DNA of 64,000 nucleotides from Pectinophora gossypiella (Eukaryota > Arthropoda > Insecta > Lepidoptera > Gelechiidae), in the NCBI RefSeq assembly GCF_024362695.1, contig NC_065406.1, positions 3,596,001-3,660,000 on the forward strand. Direction: 5' to 3'. Of the stretch, positions 20,819-31,240 are shown in pieces. The stretch's first letter is position 1. Every line of letters starts with the position of its first letter. The notes beneath the pieces are model-generated. The model did not search any database. It was not told the origin of the DNA and saw nothing but the letters and a program-made list of their open reading frames with translations. Position numbers and translations under genes: made by a program.

Positions 20819-20927
20819 AGTGGAGCTAGAAGCCTGGTTAGACAAGGCTACGTACTCCCACGGTGAATCCATCAGCGTCAGTGTTATGATCGCCAACCAC
20901 TCGTCCAAGACAGTCCGGAGGATCAAG
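20819..20927 (+). CDS. Arrestin, first C-domain exon
   Basis: After TTATTCCCCAG the exon completes an Arg codon and reads VELEAWLDKATYSHGESISV, then SVMIANHSSKTVRRIK. This is the classic start of the arrestin C domain (ELEA.LDK..Y.HGE.I.V...I.N.S.KTVK.IK), a beta-sandwich strand pair. It ends in phase 0 at AAG|GTATTC. A minus SINE-A begins seven bases into the intron. Its target duplication includes the last six exonic bases and the donor, so a second copy of AAG|GTATTC lies at 21270-21278. Confidence 0.93.
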
Positions 20928-20933
20928 GTATTC

Positions 20934-21266
20934 TTTTCTTCTATCGTGTGGGTTGTGAGGTTGATTATCAATCCCATCAACCGTGGTGTCAGGGTTACTA
21001 TTGGGCCGCCAAAGGCCCCTGACATGGCTCATATAATAACTACTTACTACATCAGTACCAAGCGGGGCCAACCGGGACGAACAGCTTAACGTGCCTTCCG
21101 AAGCACGGATCATCTTACTTTCGGACAATCAAGTGATCAGCCTGTAATTTCGTAACCAAACTAGAGATCATAAAGAGATTTTTGTGATATGTCCCCACCG
21201 GGATTTGAACCCGGGACCTCCGGATCGTGAGCCCAACGGTCAAACCACTGGACCGCAGAGGCCGTT
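20934..21266 (-). mobile_element. SINE-A inserted across the exon junction, 12-bp target duplication
   Basis: Minus-oriented full-length SINE-A: reversed tail CTTCTATCGTGTGGGTTGTG, the block AACCGTGGTGTCAGGGTTAC, GGTCCCACTT-type middle, and head GGTCAAACCACTGGACCGCA followed by GAGGCCG. ATCAAGGTATTC lies on both sides at 20922-20933 and 21267-21278. The left copy is the exon end plus the donor in use, so splicing of the coding exon is preserved. Confidence 0.88.
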
Positions 21267-22603
21267 ATCAAGGTATTCAATTATAAAGTATAAACCAGAA
21301 TGCCCCAAATTGGGTACCGGAGGAAAGTCACCAGGGTTGCGCGAAATTGAAAATTTTCTTTATTTTTTATAAATAAATATAAAACCATGTTTACTTTCTT
21401 GCACACACACATAAATGCATGCCGATTTAGTACCGCGTTTAGGTTTTGTTAAAACATTTTATATGGTTCCATAAAAAACAGTGTTTGGTGAGGATTCCGT
21501 TACCTGAAAATTTGGGAACCGCTAGTATAAACAGTATGTTTAGTTTTCATTGCTTTCGGTTCCGGATGTCTGATGAGAAACCTGACATGTATCACCAATC
21601 CCCACATAGTATAAAGCAAGTTTATGGGGACGACGTGTGATCCACGGCGAGTCACAATTATACGCGCATGGCCACGCGTCTACCTGAACACACGCATACA
21701 GTACCATAATGTTTGAATTCTCCGCGCGCCGCGCCGCTTTCCATTACGGTACGCAGCACGAGTATAAATATCTACGTCTGTACCATAACTCGACAAAAAG
21801 ATCATTATAAGTAAACTCTCGTAGCTACGTATTCAAATTCTTTATCAAAGAGAGTGAAATAATTTCGAAAATATTTCTAGCATTATGCCTCGTTTGATCT
21901 GTCTAACGAGGCATAAATGCTAGAAATACTAAGTCTACAAAGCCTCGTTTGATGTGATAAGCAAAGAGAGCACAAAGAAAGTGCAAATTAAAAAATAACA
22001 ACGTTCAATGTGTGTCTAAAAAACAGACAAAGTAAACGCTATCCATTATAAGTAACTTAATTAACTCCGACAGTGACAAAGATGTATAGAAAAGGCAACT
22101 TTTATACGTAATAATATTTTGTCGACTAGAAATTGAAATATAAAATGCTTTTTCATTAATGGCAAATAGGTTGGCTGCTGGCCGAAACACGTCCTCTGAA
22201 AGAAATTGCTACCTTAGCTATAAGGCCGCCTTTGTAATTTTGTCTAATTTGTATTTCTGTGCATGTTCCTTTGTGTTCCTACAATGCGACAGTTTGAATT
22301 TCGTAAATTTTCGTCATACAGATAAAAGTCGTGCTTGTAGAAATTGTCTTCCGGTCGGATATCGTATAAAATAGAATAGAAATACAACGCAATTATTTAA
22401 CATTTCATATTTATTTGAAAGAAAGTAACGTTTATTATACAGGGACAAAACGTAATAAAAAGAACTTACACAAGAGAGTACAAATAAATAGAGAATAGAC
22501 ATTCAGACAAATTTTAATTGAGTGTATGGATCGGTCAACAATTATGGTTGCTTAATTTAATTTTAAGTTAAGTATACTTTATATTTTAAAATTTTCCTCT
22601 TCG

Positions 22604-22998
22604 GCTTAAAATTAGGAGGAGGAATCGGAGCCATTGCCTCCTGCAGACACCACCTAATTTTATTTTAAGTTATACCTATCATTTTTTTATCCGCCGATAA
22701 GGAAAGGGACGGATGATTGACAACAAGTTAATTTTAAAACGAATGAATAACCCGAGCGAATAAAATAGGCGAGATCGCTGGTATTGTAATCCGTTTGACG
22801 TGCTGTCTACTTAGCTCAGCCGGGTTATTGGCTGATGTAAAATTTTTAGACGGTTGTTTAAGATTTTTACTTAAAATTGACGTGTATTCCATAAATTTTA
22901 TGCCTGTCGATTACCCGTCCCTTTCTTTTCCAACGGATAAGAAAATGACAGGTATAACTTAAAATAAAATTAGATGGCGTTTGCAGGAATTAGTACCA
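22604..22998. mobile_element. MITE-C copy with a stray end beside it
   Basis: The full element runs from CTCCTGCAGACACCACCTAA to ATTAGATGGCGTTTGCAGGA at about 22635-22998. A separate right end (TAAAATTAGGAGGAGGAATC) sits immediately to its left at 22604-22634. The simplest reading is a MITE-C inserted into or next to an older MITE-C remnant. Confidence 0.65.
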
Positions 22999-23554
22999 TT
23001 ATTTACTTAGTGTTTGTTTGCAGTGTAGCTGTAGTATACATGGAAGAAATACAATAATACTTACAAACAAAACATAAATACTTATGCATATAAAATAATA
23101 AGATATATTTCAACATTAATAACTATTAAAGTTCAGTTAGGAAACACACTCACCAACTCTCCCACGTCGTTTCTACAATAGTTATTAATGCTAAAAATAG
23201 CACCGTAGTTAGTTCGCAAGTATGTCTCAAAGTGGAAACGTCACACATGACTAGCATAAAAGCATTTCGTTCCAAATTGAAACAGAAATTAATGTTTACA
23301 TAATTTTACGCTGACGAAATACATATCACAGAATTGAAACTAAAATTAGTTTGTACCGAATGTGAAATAATGCAGTGTTCATACTTTAGGGAATAGAAGA
23401 TGTTGCGTTTTTAGTAATTGAAGAGAAATCTCAGAGATTTGTGACCGATCGTGTAATTTTTGTGCATCTATATCATGACTTTCTCGATTTAATTTCTTTT
23501 TGTTCCCTAAGTACGGGTGAATAATATAAGCCTTCCTTCTTTTCTTTCACCCAG

Positions 23555-23696
23555 ACATTGGTGGTCCAACATGTAGACGTGTGCATGTTCTCCAATGGCA
23601 AGTTCAAGAACGTGGTGGCGCTGGTGAGGGGAACCGGCGCTCCCATACAACCTGGACAAACCCTCACTGACACATACACTCTGACGCCACACAGAG
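23555..23696 (+). CDS. Arrestin, second C-domain exon
   Basis: After TTTCTTTCACCCAG the exon reads TLVVQHVDVCMFSNGKFKNV, then VALVRGTGAPIQPGQTLTDT, then YTLTPHR. It ends G|GTAAGC in phase 1. It matches the arrestin C-domain stretch QHVDV..F.NG.....VA......PIQPG..L...Y.LTP. The PIQPG wording is closer to insect visual arrestins than to beta-arrestins as I remember them, a weak hint only. Phase 0 in fits the previous exon. Confidence 0.93.
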
Positions 23697-24436
23697 GTAA
23701 GCATAATCAAAAAACCTAAAATAGAGTAGAACTTACCCCCGGCCCCGGCTACCGTTGGTCCCGGCTATTAGCCGTAAAAAATAGAATAGGTCACAGGCCT
23801 CCCCTCAATCAACCGGAGGGAGGCGAATTGTATCGTAGGTTACGCGTCGCTAAGCCTTCATGACATACGAAATACATCCATGCAGAATTCAAAAAGTTTA
23901 TAGCAAGAATAATATCAAAGTTACAAAAGAAGTTCGAGTTACAGTGAGAGATTGTAGAGTTATGTAATTTACTAAGCTTAGAAAGTATGATTACTTACAA
24001 ACTGAATTTATAGAATTAAAGCACTCAACAATTTTCATTTTGTCCAGCTCAGTAGCAATAAAAATCTTTGCATATTTGTTCCGAACATCGGTTGTAACGA
24101 CTCATAGTCCCAAAACACAACTTTACAATGAACTAAACCAATGCAAATACATGTATACCAATGGCCTATAGAAATCTCTGAATAGTTTATTAAATGCAAA
24201 CGTAATATTCCCGGGTAAACATGACCCATGCTCATGAGAAATTAAACAATTAAAGCAGGTCGAATAAAGATTGATGCTTGTAATTAAATGATTTCAAAAT
24301 TTTACATACATTTCCCACCAGAGAGTTTTTTTTAAGTCTATTTCATTATCGTATCAAGCGGAACAACTAGTTATAACCAAGTATTCTAGGTACCTCAAGA
24401 TTGGATCTGAATTTAATATAAAAAAAATTTTCACAG
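23697..24436 (+). other. Arrestin intron (0.74 kb)
   Basis: Holds a short retrotransposon tail fragment at about 23738-23835 (CCGTTGGTCCCGGCTATTAG, then ACAGGCCTCCCCTCAATCAA). Otherwise AT-rich sequence without recognisable content. Confidence 0.6.
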
Positions 24437-24978
24437 GTGTAACCAAAAACTGGATAGCGCTTGAAGACTCTTACTCCAAAACCGGTGCGAGTCTGGCGTC
24501 AACAGTGGTCTGCAACACCAACTCACCTGAAGAACGAAACGTCTTCGCCATATACGTGTCCTACTACGTCAAGGTAAAACTCACACTAAGTACAATGGGC
24601 GGAGAAGTTTCCGTCAAATTACCCTTCATACTGACACATTCCTGCATCAATGAAGCTCCAACTGACAGCGTGATAGAAGAAACAACGCCCAAAATGATCC
24701 TAGAAGGCAAAGAGAACAGCGAAGAAGAAGACGGCGAAGCAGAAAAGGACAACCAGAACAACAACGGTGAAGAACAAAAGCGACACGAAGAAACTGCCTT
24801 TGGTGATGAACCAGAGGTCAAATCACCGGATGATCATCGCTGCATTGCCGATGTTTTGGTCAACATAGAAAACAAGATAGATCGCCCTAAGAAGTTTGAA
24901 GGCACAGAAGTGAGGAATGTGAGACCTAACGAAGATGAATTAGATCTGATAGTGAAATATCCAGGAACGGATACGTGA
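24437..24978 (+). CDS. Arrestin, last exon with long acidic tail and stop
   Basis: After TTTTCACAG the exon completes a Gly codon and reads VTKNWIALEDSYSKTGASLA, then STVVCNTNSPEERNVFAIYV, then SYYVKVKLTLSTMGGEVSVK and LPFILTHSC. These are the lariat-loop region and final strands of the arrestin C domain (GIALDG...LAST, then V.Y.VKVKL.L...GGE...LPF.L.H). About 110 residues follow that are rich in Glu, Asp, Lys and Asn, ending DELDLIVKYPGTDT. Usual arrestins have shorter tails. No clear LIEF-type clathrin box is seen; DLIVKY is only a loose resemblance. The conserved ALDG appears as ALED, a Glu where the family has the polar-core Asp. The frame stays open past the TGA (see findings). Confidence 0.92.
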
Positions 24979-25137
24979 TCCGACGAGGAGTTAGAAGACA
25001 CCGGACAAGGGAAAAAGACTGAGTGTGAAGTGAATCAGAAGAAGGAGCAGACGAACAAAACGGAGGTCCAAAAATGTGGTTTCACTGAGAATTTAAAGAG
25101 AGCCGTCTGTTGTATAGATAGGAGACGGGAATCATAG
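24979..25137 (+). other. Open frame continuing past the arrestin stop codon
   Basis: After the TGA at 24976-24978 the same frame runs 52 codons: SDEELEDTGQGKKTECEVNQ, then KKEQTNKTEVQKCGFTENLK, then RAVCCIDRRRES, to a TAG at 25135-25137. The composition (acidic, Lys, Gln) matches the tail before the stop. Either the TGA is a recent or allelic nonsense change (CGA to TGA would give Arg), or read-through occurs, or it is simply 3' UTR with leftover coding character. Confidence 0.4.
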
Positions 25138-25273
25138 CTCTTTCTGTATTTTTATGTAGTGGTAAATATAATCCTCCAGAAGAACATTCACTTTACTATC
25201 ACTTTGCACTTGATAATCTCCAAATTGACACTCCAAAGATATTTCATGACTATATTTTAAGTCATGATAAATT

Positions 25274-25279
25274 AATAAA
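25274..25279 (+). terminator. Probable poly(A) signal of the arrestin gene
   Basis: AATAAA, the first canonical signal after both the TGA (24976) and the later in-frame TAG (25135). Position 300 bp past the stop is reasonable for an insect 3' UTR. Cleavage would be expected within the T-rich stretch just after. Confidence 0.5.
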
Positions 25280-25857
25280 ATAGATTTTTTGTAAAATACA
25301 TAATTAATTTGAATCATAAAAGACCAAATTAACGAAGTCAATCAAAGACCGGTCTGAAAATAACAAGAACGAATTGCTCTAGTCGTTAAAATTAAGAATG
25401 TACTAAATTTTAATATTCATAAGCGTAATAGTAATTAAGATTTTAATTATAATCACAAGACTTATATAAAGCCTGAATGGTATTACGCTTACTAATTTGT
25501 AGTCAAATTGTATGTATATTTAGCGTGGAAAGAAAAATAGGCACGTCGTGTACACTTGTTAAATATTATATCTAGCAAAATTGCCCTGTGAATTTCTGTC
25601 TTAACCTGGTCAATCTTCCACAATCACACAAAAATACTAGAAGTGCCATTAACCCAATGACCCAACATTTTTTGTTGTATTTCGCAGAAATAATAATTAC
25701 ACATTTCTGTGTCGCAGTTTATCGTTTGGCAGAAATATTAACAATGAGTACATCAATAATCCACGTTTTATGTAGCCAACTATTAGCATATCAAATTCGA
25801 GTTATAATCCCCCTAGCGTTACTCCCTTTTCACAGAGTCTGCTTACCTAACTTGAGG

Positions 25858-26100
25858 ATTTGACAGGTCCGGTATTTTACAGAAGCGACTGCCTGTCTGA
25901 CCTTCCAAACCGCGAAGGGAAAACCAGACCAATACAGGTTAGGTCACATACCTCCACAAAATGCATTTCTCCGGAATGTGGGTTTCCTCACGATGTTTTC
26001 TTTGACCCATGAGCACGTGATAATCATTTATGATCCAACACATTCATTCGAAAACAATCATTCAACAATCATTGGTTTAGTTCTGTGCTGGATTCCAAAA
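25858..26100 (-). mobile_element. SINE-B copy, minus
   Basis: Starts GAGGATTTGACAGGTCCGGT, contains CAATACAGGTTAGGTCACAT, then TTCCTCACGATGTTTTCTTT and GAGCACGTGATAATCATTTA, and ends at the reversed CTGTGCTGGATTCCA-type B box. The tRNA-like A-box part is missing. The flanks 25280-25857 and 26101-26612 hold nothing I recognise. Confidence 0.7.
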
Positions 26101-26729
26101 TAGATTTTTCTAGAACATCTATAAGATCTAGATGATGTGAGAAAAACACTCGCAAGATCTCGACAATATTGGGTTAGGTTACAAATATTTATACAGCCAG
26201 ATTTAGTTACCTTCACGATCGATTCTCAAGAGCACTAACGTATCGTTGAAGTGCTAAGAGTGATTCCAAATCTTGTATTATGGCGGAAGAAATTACTAAA
26301 TAAATAACAGTTAAAAAACTAAAGTCTAAAGTAAAATCTTTTAATTATGCGAAGTCTTTCAATGCACATGTCTTTACTATGCTTATTATGTAACTGTCGA
26401 ATAACCAAGAGAAATTAGAACATGCATATTTATGTTGATTTCTGCAAAATGATAATCTGCAAAACGCCAAACAATGGAGATTCCAAGGCCAGATAGAAAT
26501 GTTAACAAAGCCTAAATTTTGTAAATTATAATTCCTTTATTCAGATATTCAATCTTATATTTGTGCCTAAAAGGACTTGCCTAAACAATCTTTCCCTCGT
26601 ACCTACTGTAGACGACAGGTCGACATGGCAATTCTCTAGTGACGTGACGTTTTCAATATCGATATATTTTTATTATGTATGTAACAAAATGTGAATAAAA
26701 TAATACCACGTTTTCATTTAAGTTAATAT

Positions 26730-26870
26730 TTATTCATCTGAATCATCTAACGTATCGCTACAAAAACTTAAAGAATCTTCGTCACTGGTATCTCCGACTT
26801 TTATAATAAAATCTTCCATTTCATTTTCCATTCCCATGTCTTTTTCCCAATATTCATTTTCAAGGTTAGG
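26730..26870 (-). pseudogene. Acidic C-terminal-like frame in the 6.15-kb unit
   Basis: The minus strand reads LENEYWEKDMGMENEMEDFI, then IKVGDTSDEDSLSFCSDTLD, then DSDE and a stop. This is 44 or so codons of strongly biased, coding-like composition with no start codon near its beginning and a TGA upstream. It resembles the acidic end of a longer protein whose other exons are lost or unrecognised. No family could be named. Confidence 0.3.
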
Positions 26871-26957
26871 TCACAATAGTAATAAATTATGTGAGCGAGA
26901 TTATTATGAGATTAAACGAACTTACCTGTAAGTGAAGTTCTATCTCAATTATACGAA

Positions 26958-27097
26958 GCTCCTTGTTCGAGAGGTTTTAAACAGTGTAGTCTACGTCTTA
27001 TGCTCCAGCATCGTCACAATTTTCAAAGCTCATATCCAAAGCTAAAAAAAAAGTTAGTTTCCCGCTTCCTGAACGCAGCTGTCAACTAATGTCATTA
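26958..27097 (+). repeat. 140-bp inner inverted repeat, left copy
   Basis: Runs from GCTCCTTGTTCGAGAGGTTT to GTCAACTAATGTCATTA. Every base I compared, including the homopolymer, matches the reverse complement of 32482-32621. Identity over 140 bp at 5.4-kb spacing implies recent origin or gene conversion. Confidence 0.8.
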
Positions 27098-27176
27098 TGT
27101 TTAAAGCATGTTTCATGGACAACTCCATCACCTGTGGAAGCTTTAGGGCGGGATATTAAAATTGAAGGGAGGGAGT

Positions 27177-27272
27177 CCTCTCGAACAAGGAGCTTCGTAT
27201 AATTGAGATAGAACTTCACTTACAGGTAAGTTCGTTTAATCTCATAATTATACTCGCTCCTTGTTCGAGAGG
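27177..27272 (+). ncRNA. 96-nt stem-loop sequence, possible structured RNA or foldback
   Basis: The first 17 bases, CCTCTCGAACAAGGAGC, are perfectly complementary to the last 17, GCTCCTTGTTCGAGAGG. Further in, TATAATT pairs with AATTATA, GAGAT with ATCTC and GAACTT with AAGTTC, with small bulges and a loop around CACTTACAGGTA. The size is that of a microRNA precursor, but the same sequence is repeated in inverted form at 26904-26974, so it may be a transposon end. Expression is unknown; the ncRNA label is only one interpretation. Confidence 0.25.
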
Positions 27273-29340
27273 TTTTAAACAGTGTAGATGTTCAAAGTTT
27301 AGTTGGGAATGAAACATTTAAATTGAAACGAGTACCAATAATATGATTATTCATTAATTAATAAAGTACATTGTTATCACGAAAGCTAATTAAGCTGCCC
27401 ATGACTTTAATCCCAATAAAGGCAGTGAGAGGCACAGCCGTCGCCTGATAAACTCAGCGCGGCGTTCCACCAAACGTTTTGATATTATCATGTAAAAAAC
27501 AATAAGAATAATAACTGTTCGCTAAACAAGTTTCACCAGTTCTCAAGAATGGAAACGATATTATGTATGTTATATAATATATGGTTATACTATACTGTAC
27601 TAGAATAGATACATAGTTCTAAATAATTAAGTTGAAGTTGAGCAAGTACATTAAATACCTATTTCACATTACTATCAATTTCACAACAAAAGAACTACAC
27701 AAGAACAAATTTCTGATGGAGCTCAACATCAAGATTGGCTATAAGAGCCTCACAGGGACCTCACCATAGAGCACATTTCCGAAGCTCTTGAACAACAACG
27801 ATAGTTATAGTCGAAAGGACTGTGAGACTTCATCATATAGTATAACACTCATTTTTCATTGGCATACCAAGGGCTACAATAATTATCAAAGTTACACATT
27901 ATTTGTTTACATACATAAAAGAAGAAGAAATACATAAAGAAGAACGGGTAATGACGAGGGCACCCAGACACAAGATTGATTGTAACATCCTGTGCTAAGT
28001 TGGCAATTGTTGTCGACATTGAGTAGTTAAATGAATCCTAAGACAACATGTCAAATTGATTAGAGAAAATACAAATATAAGTGCAAGTAAGAATTTCGAT
28101 ACATTTATTCAAATGACCTTTTTCATTAAAATATTCAGAACCACTGAACTAAACTTTCCTCTTTATTATAAGATATTGTTAAATGAGGCTGAAAGTATAA
28201 AGAGGGGAAGTGCATTTACATTATGTACTTGTGTGATAATTATCTTCGTAATAATTAAGATTTTGTTTTTATTAAAATAGATTACCTGAGCCCAAGTTAT
28301 TGTGTATTACCTAATATCGACCATATGGGCTTGGTAATAATATTTAGTATATTTTTTTATGTGGTAATAATAAATATAACTTGTTGTGGATTTTTTTCCT
28401 ATTCCTCTATGCAACCTTTCACCCACCAATCAGATGATAGAACAACGTGCACACAACACATTAACACACGTAACATTGTTTACGCAGCTATCTCTTTAGT
28501 GTAATAATTATTGAATTTGTTTTTAGGACAGTAATAGTGACGTCCTATTATTTACTGGAAAAAATAAATAAATGAATAAAACATATTTTACCCTTAGGTG
28601 TGCAGTTACATATAAGGATAACATTAATTTATTAATTATCGGTCGTGTAGGTATATTATCATCGTTCGTAAAAATCATCCTTTCCTTTAACCTAACTTAA
28701 CATGATCCTGTTGTTTGCACAGGGATTCACTTCTCGTACCCATCCTGAAGATTTAATATGTCAGGTTATTTAGTGAAGGGACCTGCCTGATTTACGTTAC
28801 AACACTAACCGAAAAATAAGATAAACATATATTTATCATGAAAATATTATTGTTACTTCTCCACTGCAGTTTGGTTCCGATTGATTAAGTGGAGGGACAT
28901 TATTGTTGTAATTTTTATATTAATTGTAAACTGTGTTTTGGGCTGATCAGCAACAACATAATAAATCTACAACAACATAATTTAGAGAAAACGCTAATGG
29001 TGATGTAAGTTATATGTTACTAATGAAGTATTTTTCCTTCCTTTTCACCTATGAGTTAATAATAAAAAGGGCAACTATTCTATCTAACCGAACTAGGTAT
29101 CAATATTTTACAATTTCGAATGTAATACTTGAAGGAAATTTTCATTGAAGTTATAATATTATCAGGTAGGTACCCCAATTTATACTGAGATTAGTATTGT
29201 TATTCCTGATTAACAAAGACAGGATTTGAATCCCATGTCTTAATGATAATGCTAAAACTTTTAGTGATAGACATTCGGAATTAATTTTACCAGAATTTTG
29301 AAAAATATATTTGCTTGTGCAAATTTTCCCATTATAACTT
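27273..29340. other. Interior of the 6.15-kb unit, no recognised content
   Basis: AT-rich sequence without convincing coding frames or repeats of the families seen elsewhere in the window. The longest plus-strand frame (28056-28280) is a low-complexity Ile/Phe/Leu-rich chance frame. The absence of SINEs, LINE tails and MITEs over more than 5 kb contrasts with the rest of the window. Confidence 0.5.
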
Positions 29341-29344
29341 TATA

Positions 29345-29645
29345 GGGAATTCTTCCTCCTCATGAGGTACTATTCTTAAACGGTCTTGCTGCCTGGGCCA
29401 CTGTTGATACTAATGGCTGTGAGACTGCTAATACATCTGGTTGTAGCTCTGCTACTACTGCTGGCTGTAGGGCTGCTGGTACTGCTGGTTATAGCACTGC
29501 TGATCATGACTGGTTGCATCACTGCTTTTATTGCTGGCTGTGGGGCGGCCTGCTGATACTGTTCCTTGTGGGCCTTCTGTTCATGCTGTTGGCTGTGGGG
29601 CTGCCTGCTGATACTGTTGTCTCTGTTCCACAGATCCTGTTGCTA
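29345..29645 (-). pseudogene. Decayed Q/Y-rich coding sequence
   Basis: The minus strand contains EQRQQYQQAAPQP, a frameshift, then QHEQKAHKEQYQQAAPQPA. In another frame it reads QCYNQQYQQPYSQQ, two TAG, QSYNQMY, TAG, QSHSH, TAG, YQQWPRQQDRLRIVPHEEEE. The TAG stops stand where CAG (Gln) would be expected, so they look like C-to-T decay of a Gln/Tyr-rich, prion-like low-complexity domain. EQYQQAAPQP is present twice, so the domain was repetitive. Family unknown; the phase shifts and stops argue against current function. Confidence 0.45.
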
Positions 29646-30084
29646 TCTCGTTTACTCACTCTTCGGGCAATGTTATTCATTATTATTTATGTGCTATTTG
29701 AATTTTATGATGTTGGTTGAAAGAATTTAATAGCAGTATTCTCTAACCATGTCTTGTGTACAGTTATCTCTTTTGAAAGTAATCTCTGACATTACATACT
29801 TTGATTTCTAGCACAGTTGAGGTTGATTAATAGAACAGAGGCTTTTAGGTTTTGAATTGTCGGTTATTTCTTCAGAATTTGTACTCTCATTATTTTATAA
29901 TAATCAATTTGACATAATAGTCTATTGTTTCTCAGCATTAGTCTAATCTTGAGTTTCAACATGGGTAGGTAAGCCCCGACAATTCAATGGTTTATCTTCG
30001 ATTCCACAAGTGACAAACCAAACATGGAAATAAAAGTATAAAAAATAGTTGGTCTATGTTCTAGCTATCTACTAGCGTTTAGCA

Positions 30085-31140
30085 AAAGGCGATACTTGTA
30101 GTGGTAGCTTTATGTTATTTGAGTTGATACCATCAAGTCCATTGTCTATCCTCTAAGTGATAGCTCTAGGTATGGAAATGAGAAATAGGTATATAGCGCT
30201 TGCTAATGCCGACCATAATCGTGGTAGCTCTTATATTAATAGGGTTCATACCATAAAGTCCATTGTCTATCCTCTAAGTGATAGCTCTAAGTATGGAAAT
30301 GAGAAATAGGTATATAGCGCTTGCCAATGCCGACCATAATCGTGGTAGCTCTTATGTTAATATGGTTCATACCATCAAGTCCATTGTCTATCCTCTAAGT
30401 GATAGCTCTAAGTATGGAAATGAGAAATAGGTATGTTAGCGCTTGTCAATGGCGACTTTCTTAGTGGTAGCTCTTACATTCATTGTGTTGATACCTTCAA
30501 GTCCATTGTCTATCCTCTAAGTGATAGCTCTAGGCATGGAAATGATAAATAGGTATATTAGCGCTTGGCAATGGCGACCTTCCTGGTGGTAGATCTTTTG
30601 TTAATTAGGTTGATACCATCAAGTCCATTGTCTATCCTCTAAGTGATAGCTCTAAGTATGGAAATGAGAAATAGGTATGTTAGCGCTTGTCAGTGGCGAC
30701 CTTCCTAGTGGTAGCTCTTATGTTCATTGCATTGATACCTTCAAGTCTATTGTCTATCCTCTAAGTGATAGCTCTAGGTATGGAAATGAGAAATAGATAT
30801 GTTAGCGCTTGTCAATGGCGACTTTCTTAGTGGTAGCTCTTACATTCATTGCATTGATACCTTCAAGTCTATTGTCTATCCTCTAAGTGATAGCTCTAGG
30901 TATGGAAATGACAAATAGGTATATTATCGCTTATCAATGGCGACCTTCCTAATGGTAGCTCTTATGTGCATTGTGCCTTTAAGTCCATTGTCTATCCTCT
31001 AAGTGATAGCTCTAGGTATGGAAATGTAAAATAGGTATATTAGCGCTTAGCAATGGTCTTAGTGGTTGATTTTTATGTTAATAGGGTTGATACATCAAGT
31101 CCATTGTCTATCCTCTATTGTGATAGCTCTAAAGGGAAAC
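30085..31140 (+). repeat. 121-bp minisatellite, about nine units
   Basis: Each unit holds AAGTCCATTGTCTATCCTCT and AAGTGATAGCTCTA, then ATGGAAATGAGAAATAGGTA, then AGCGCTTG and GTGGTAGCTCTTA. The first block occurs at roughly 30134, 30254, 30375, 30497, 30618, 30741, 30862, 30980 and 31096, a spacing of 116-123 bp. The units differ by several substitutions, so the array is not newly expanded. A more diverged partial unit follows to about 31240. CTATC and GATAG around CTCTAAGT can form a small hairpin in every unit. Confidence 0.9.
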
Positions 31141-31240
31141 AAATAGTCTGTCTATTCTCTAGTCAGACAGTTCACTACTAGTGCTTAACTAGGTGACTCT
31201 CCAAGTGGTGTTCTCTTGTTGGTTAGGTTGGTACCAATAA

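Larger units (their letters stand above)
20928..23554 (+). other. Arrestin intron (2.6 kb)
   Basis: Contains the SINE-A at 20934-21266, a possible LINE-I tail at about 22190-22290, and MITE-C at 22635-22998 preceded by a stray MITE-C end at 22604-22634. Nothing was recognised at 21280-22180 apart from a short inverted pair GCCTCGTTTGAT / CGAGGCATAAATGCTAG near 21880-21920, and nothing at 23000-23554. Confidence 0.65.

Noticed and set aside
30085..31140. CRISPR-like array
   Set aside because: The whole 121-bp unit repeats, with no unique spacers, in a eukaryotic genome; it is a minisatellite.
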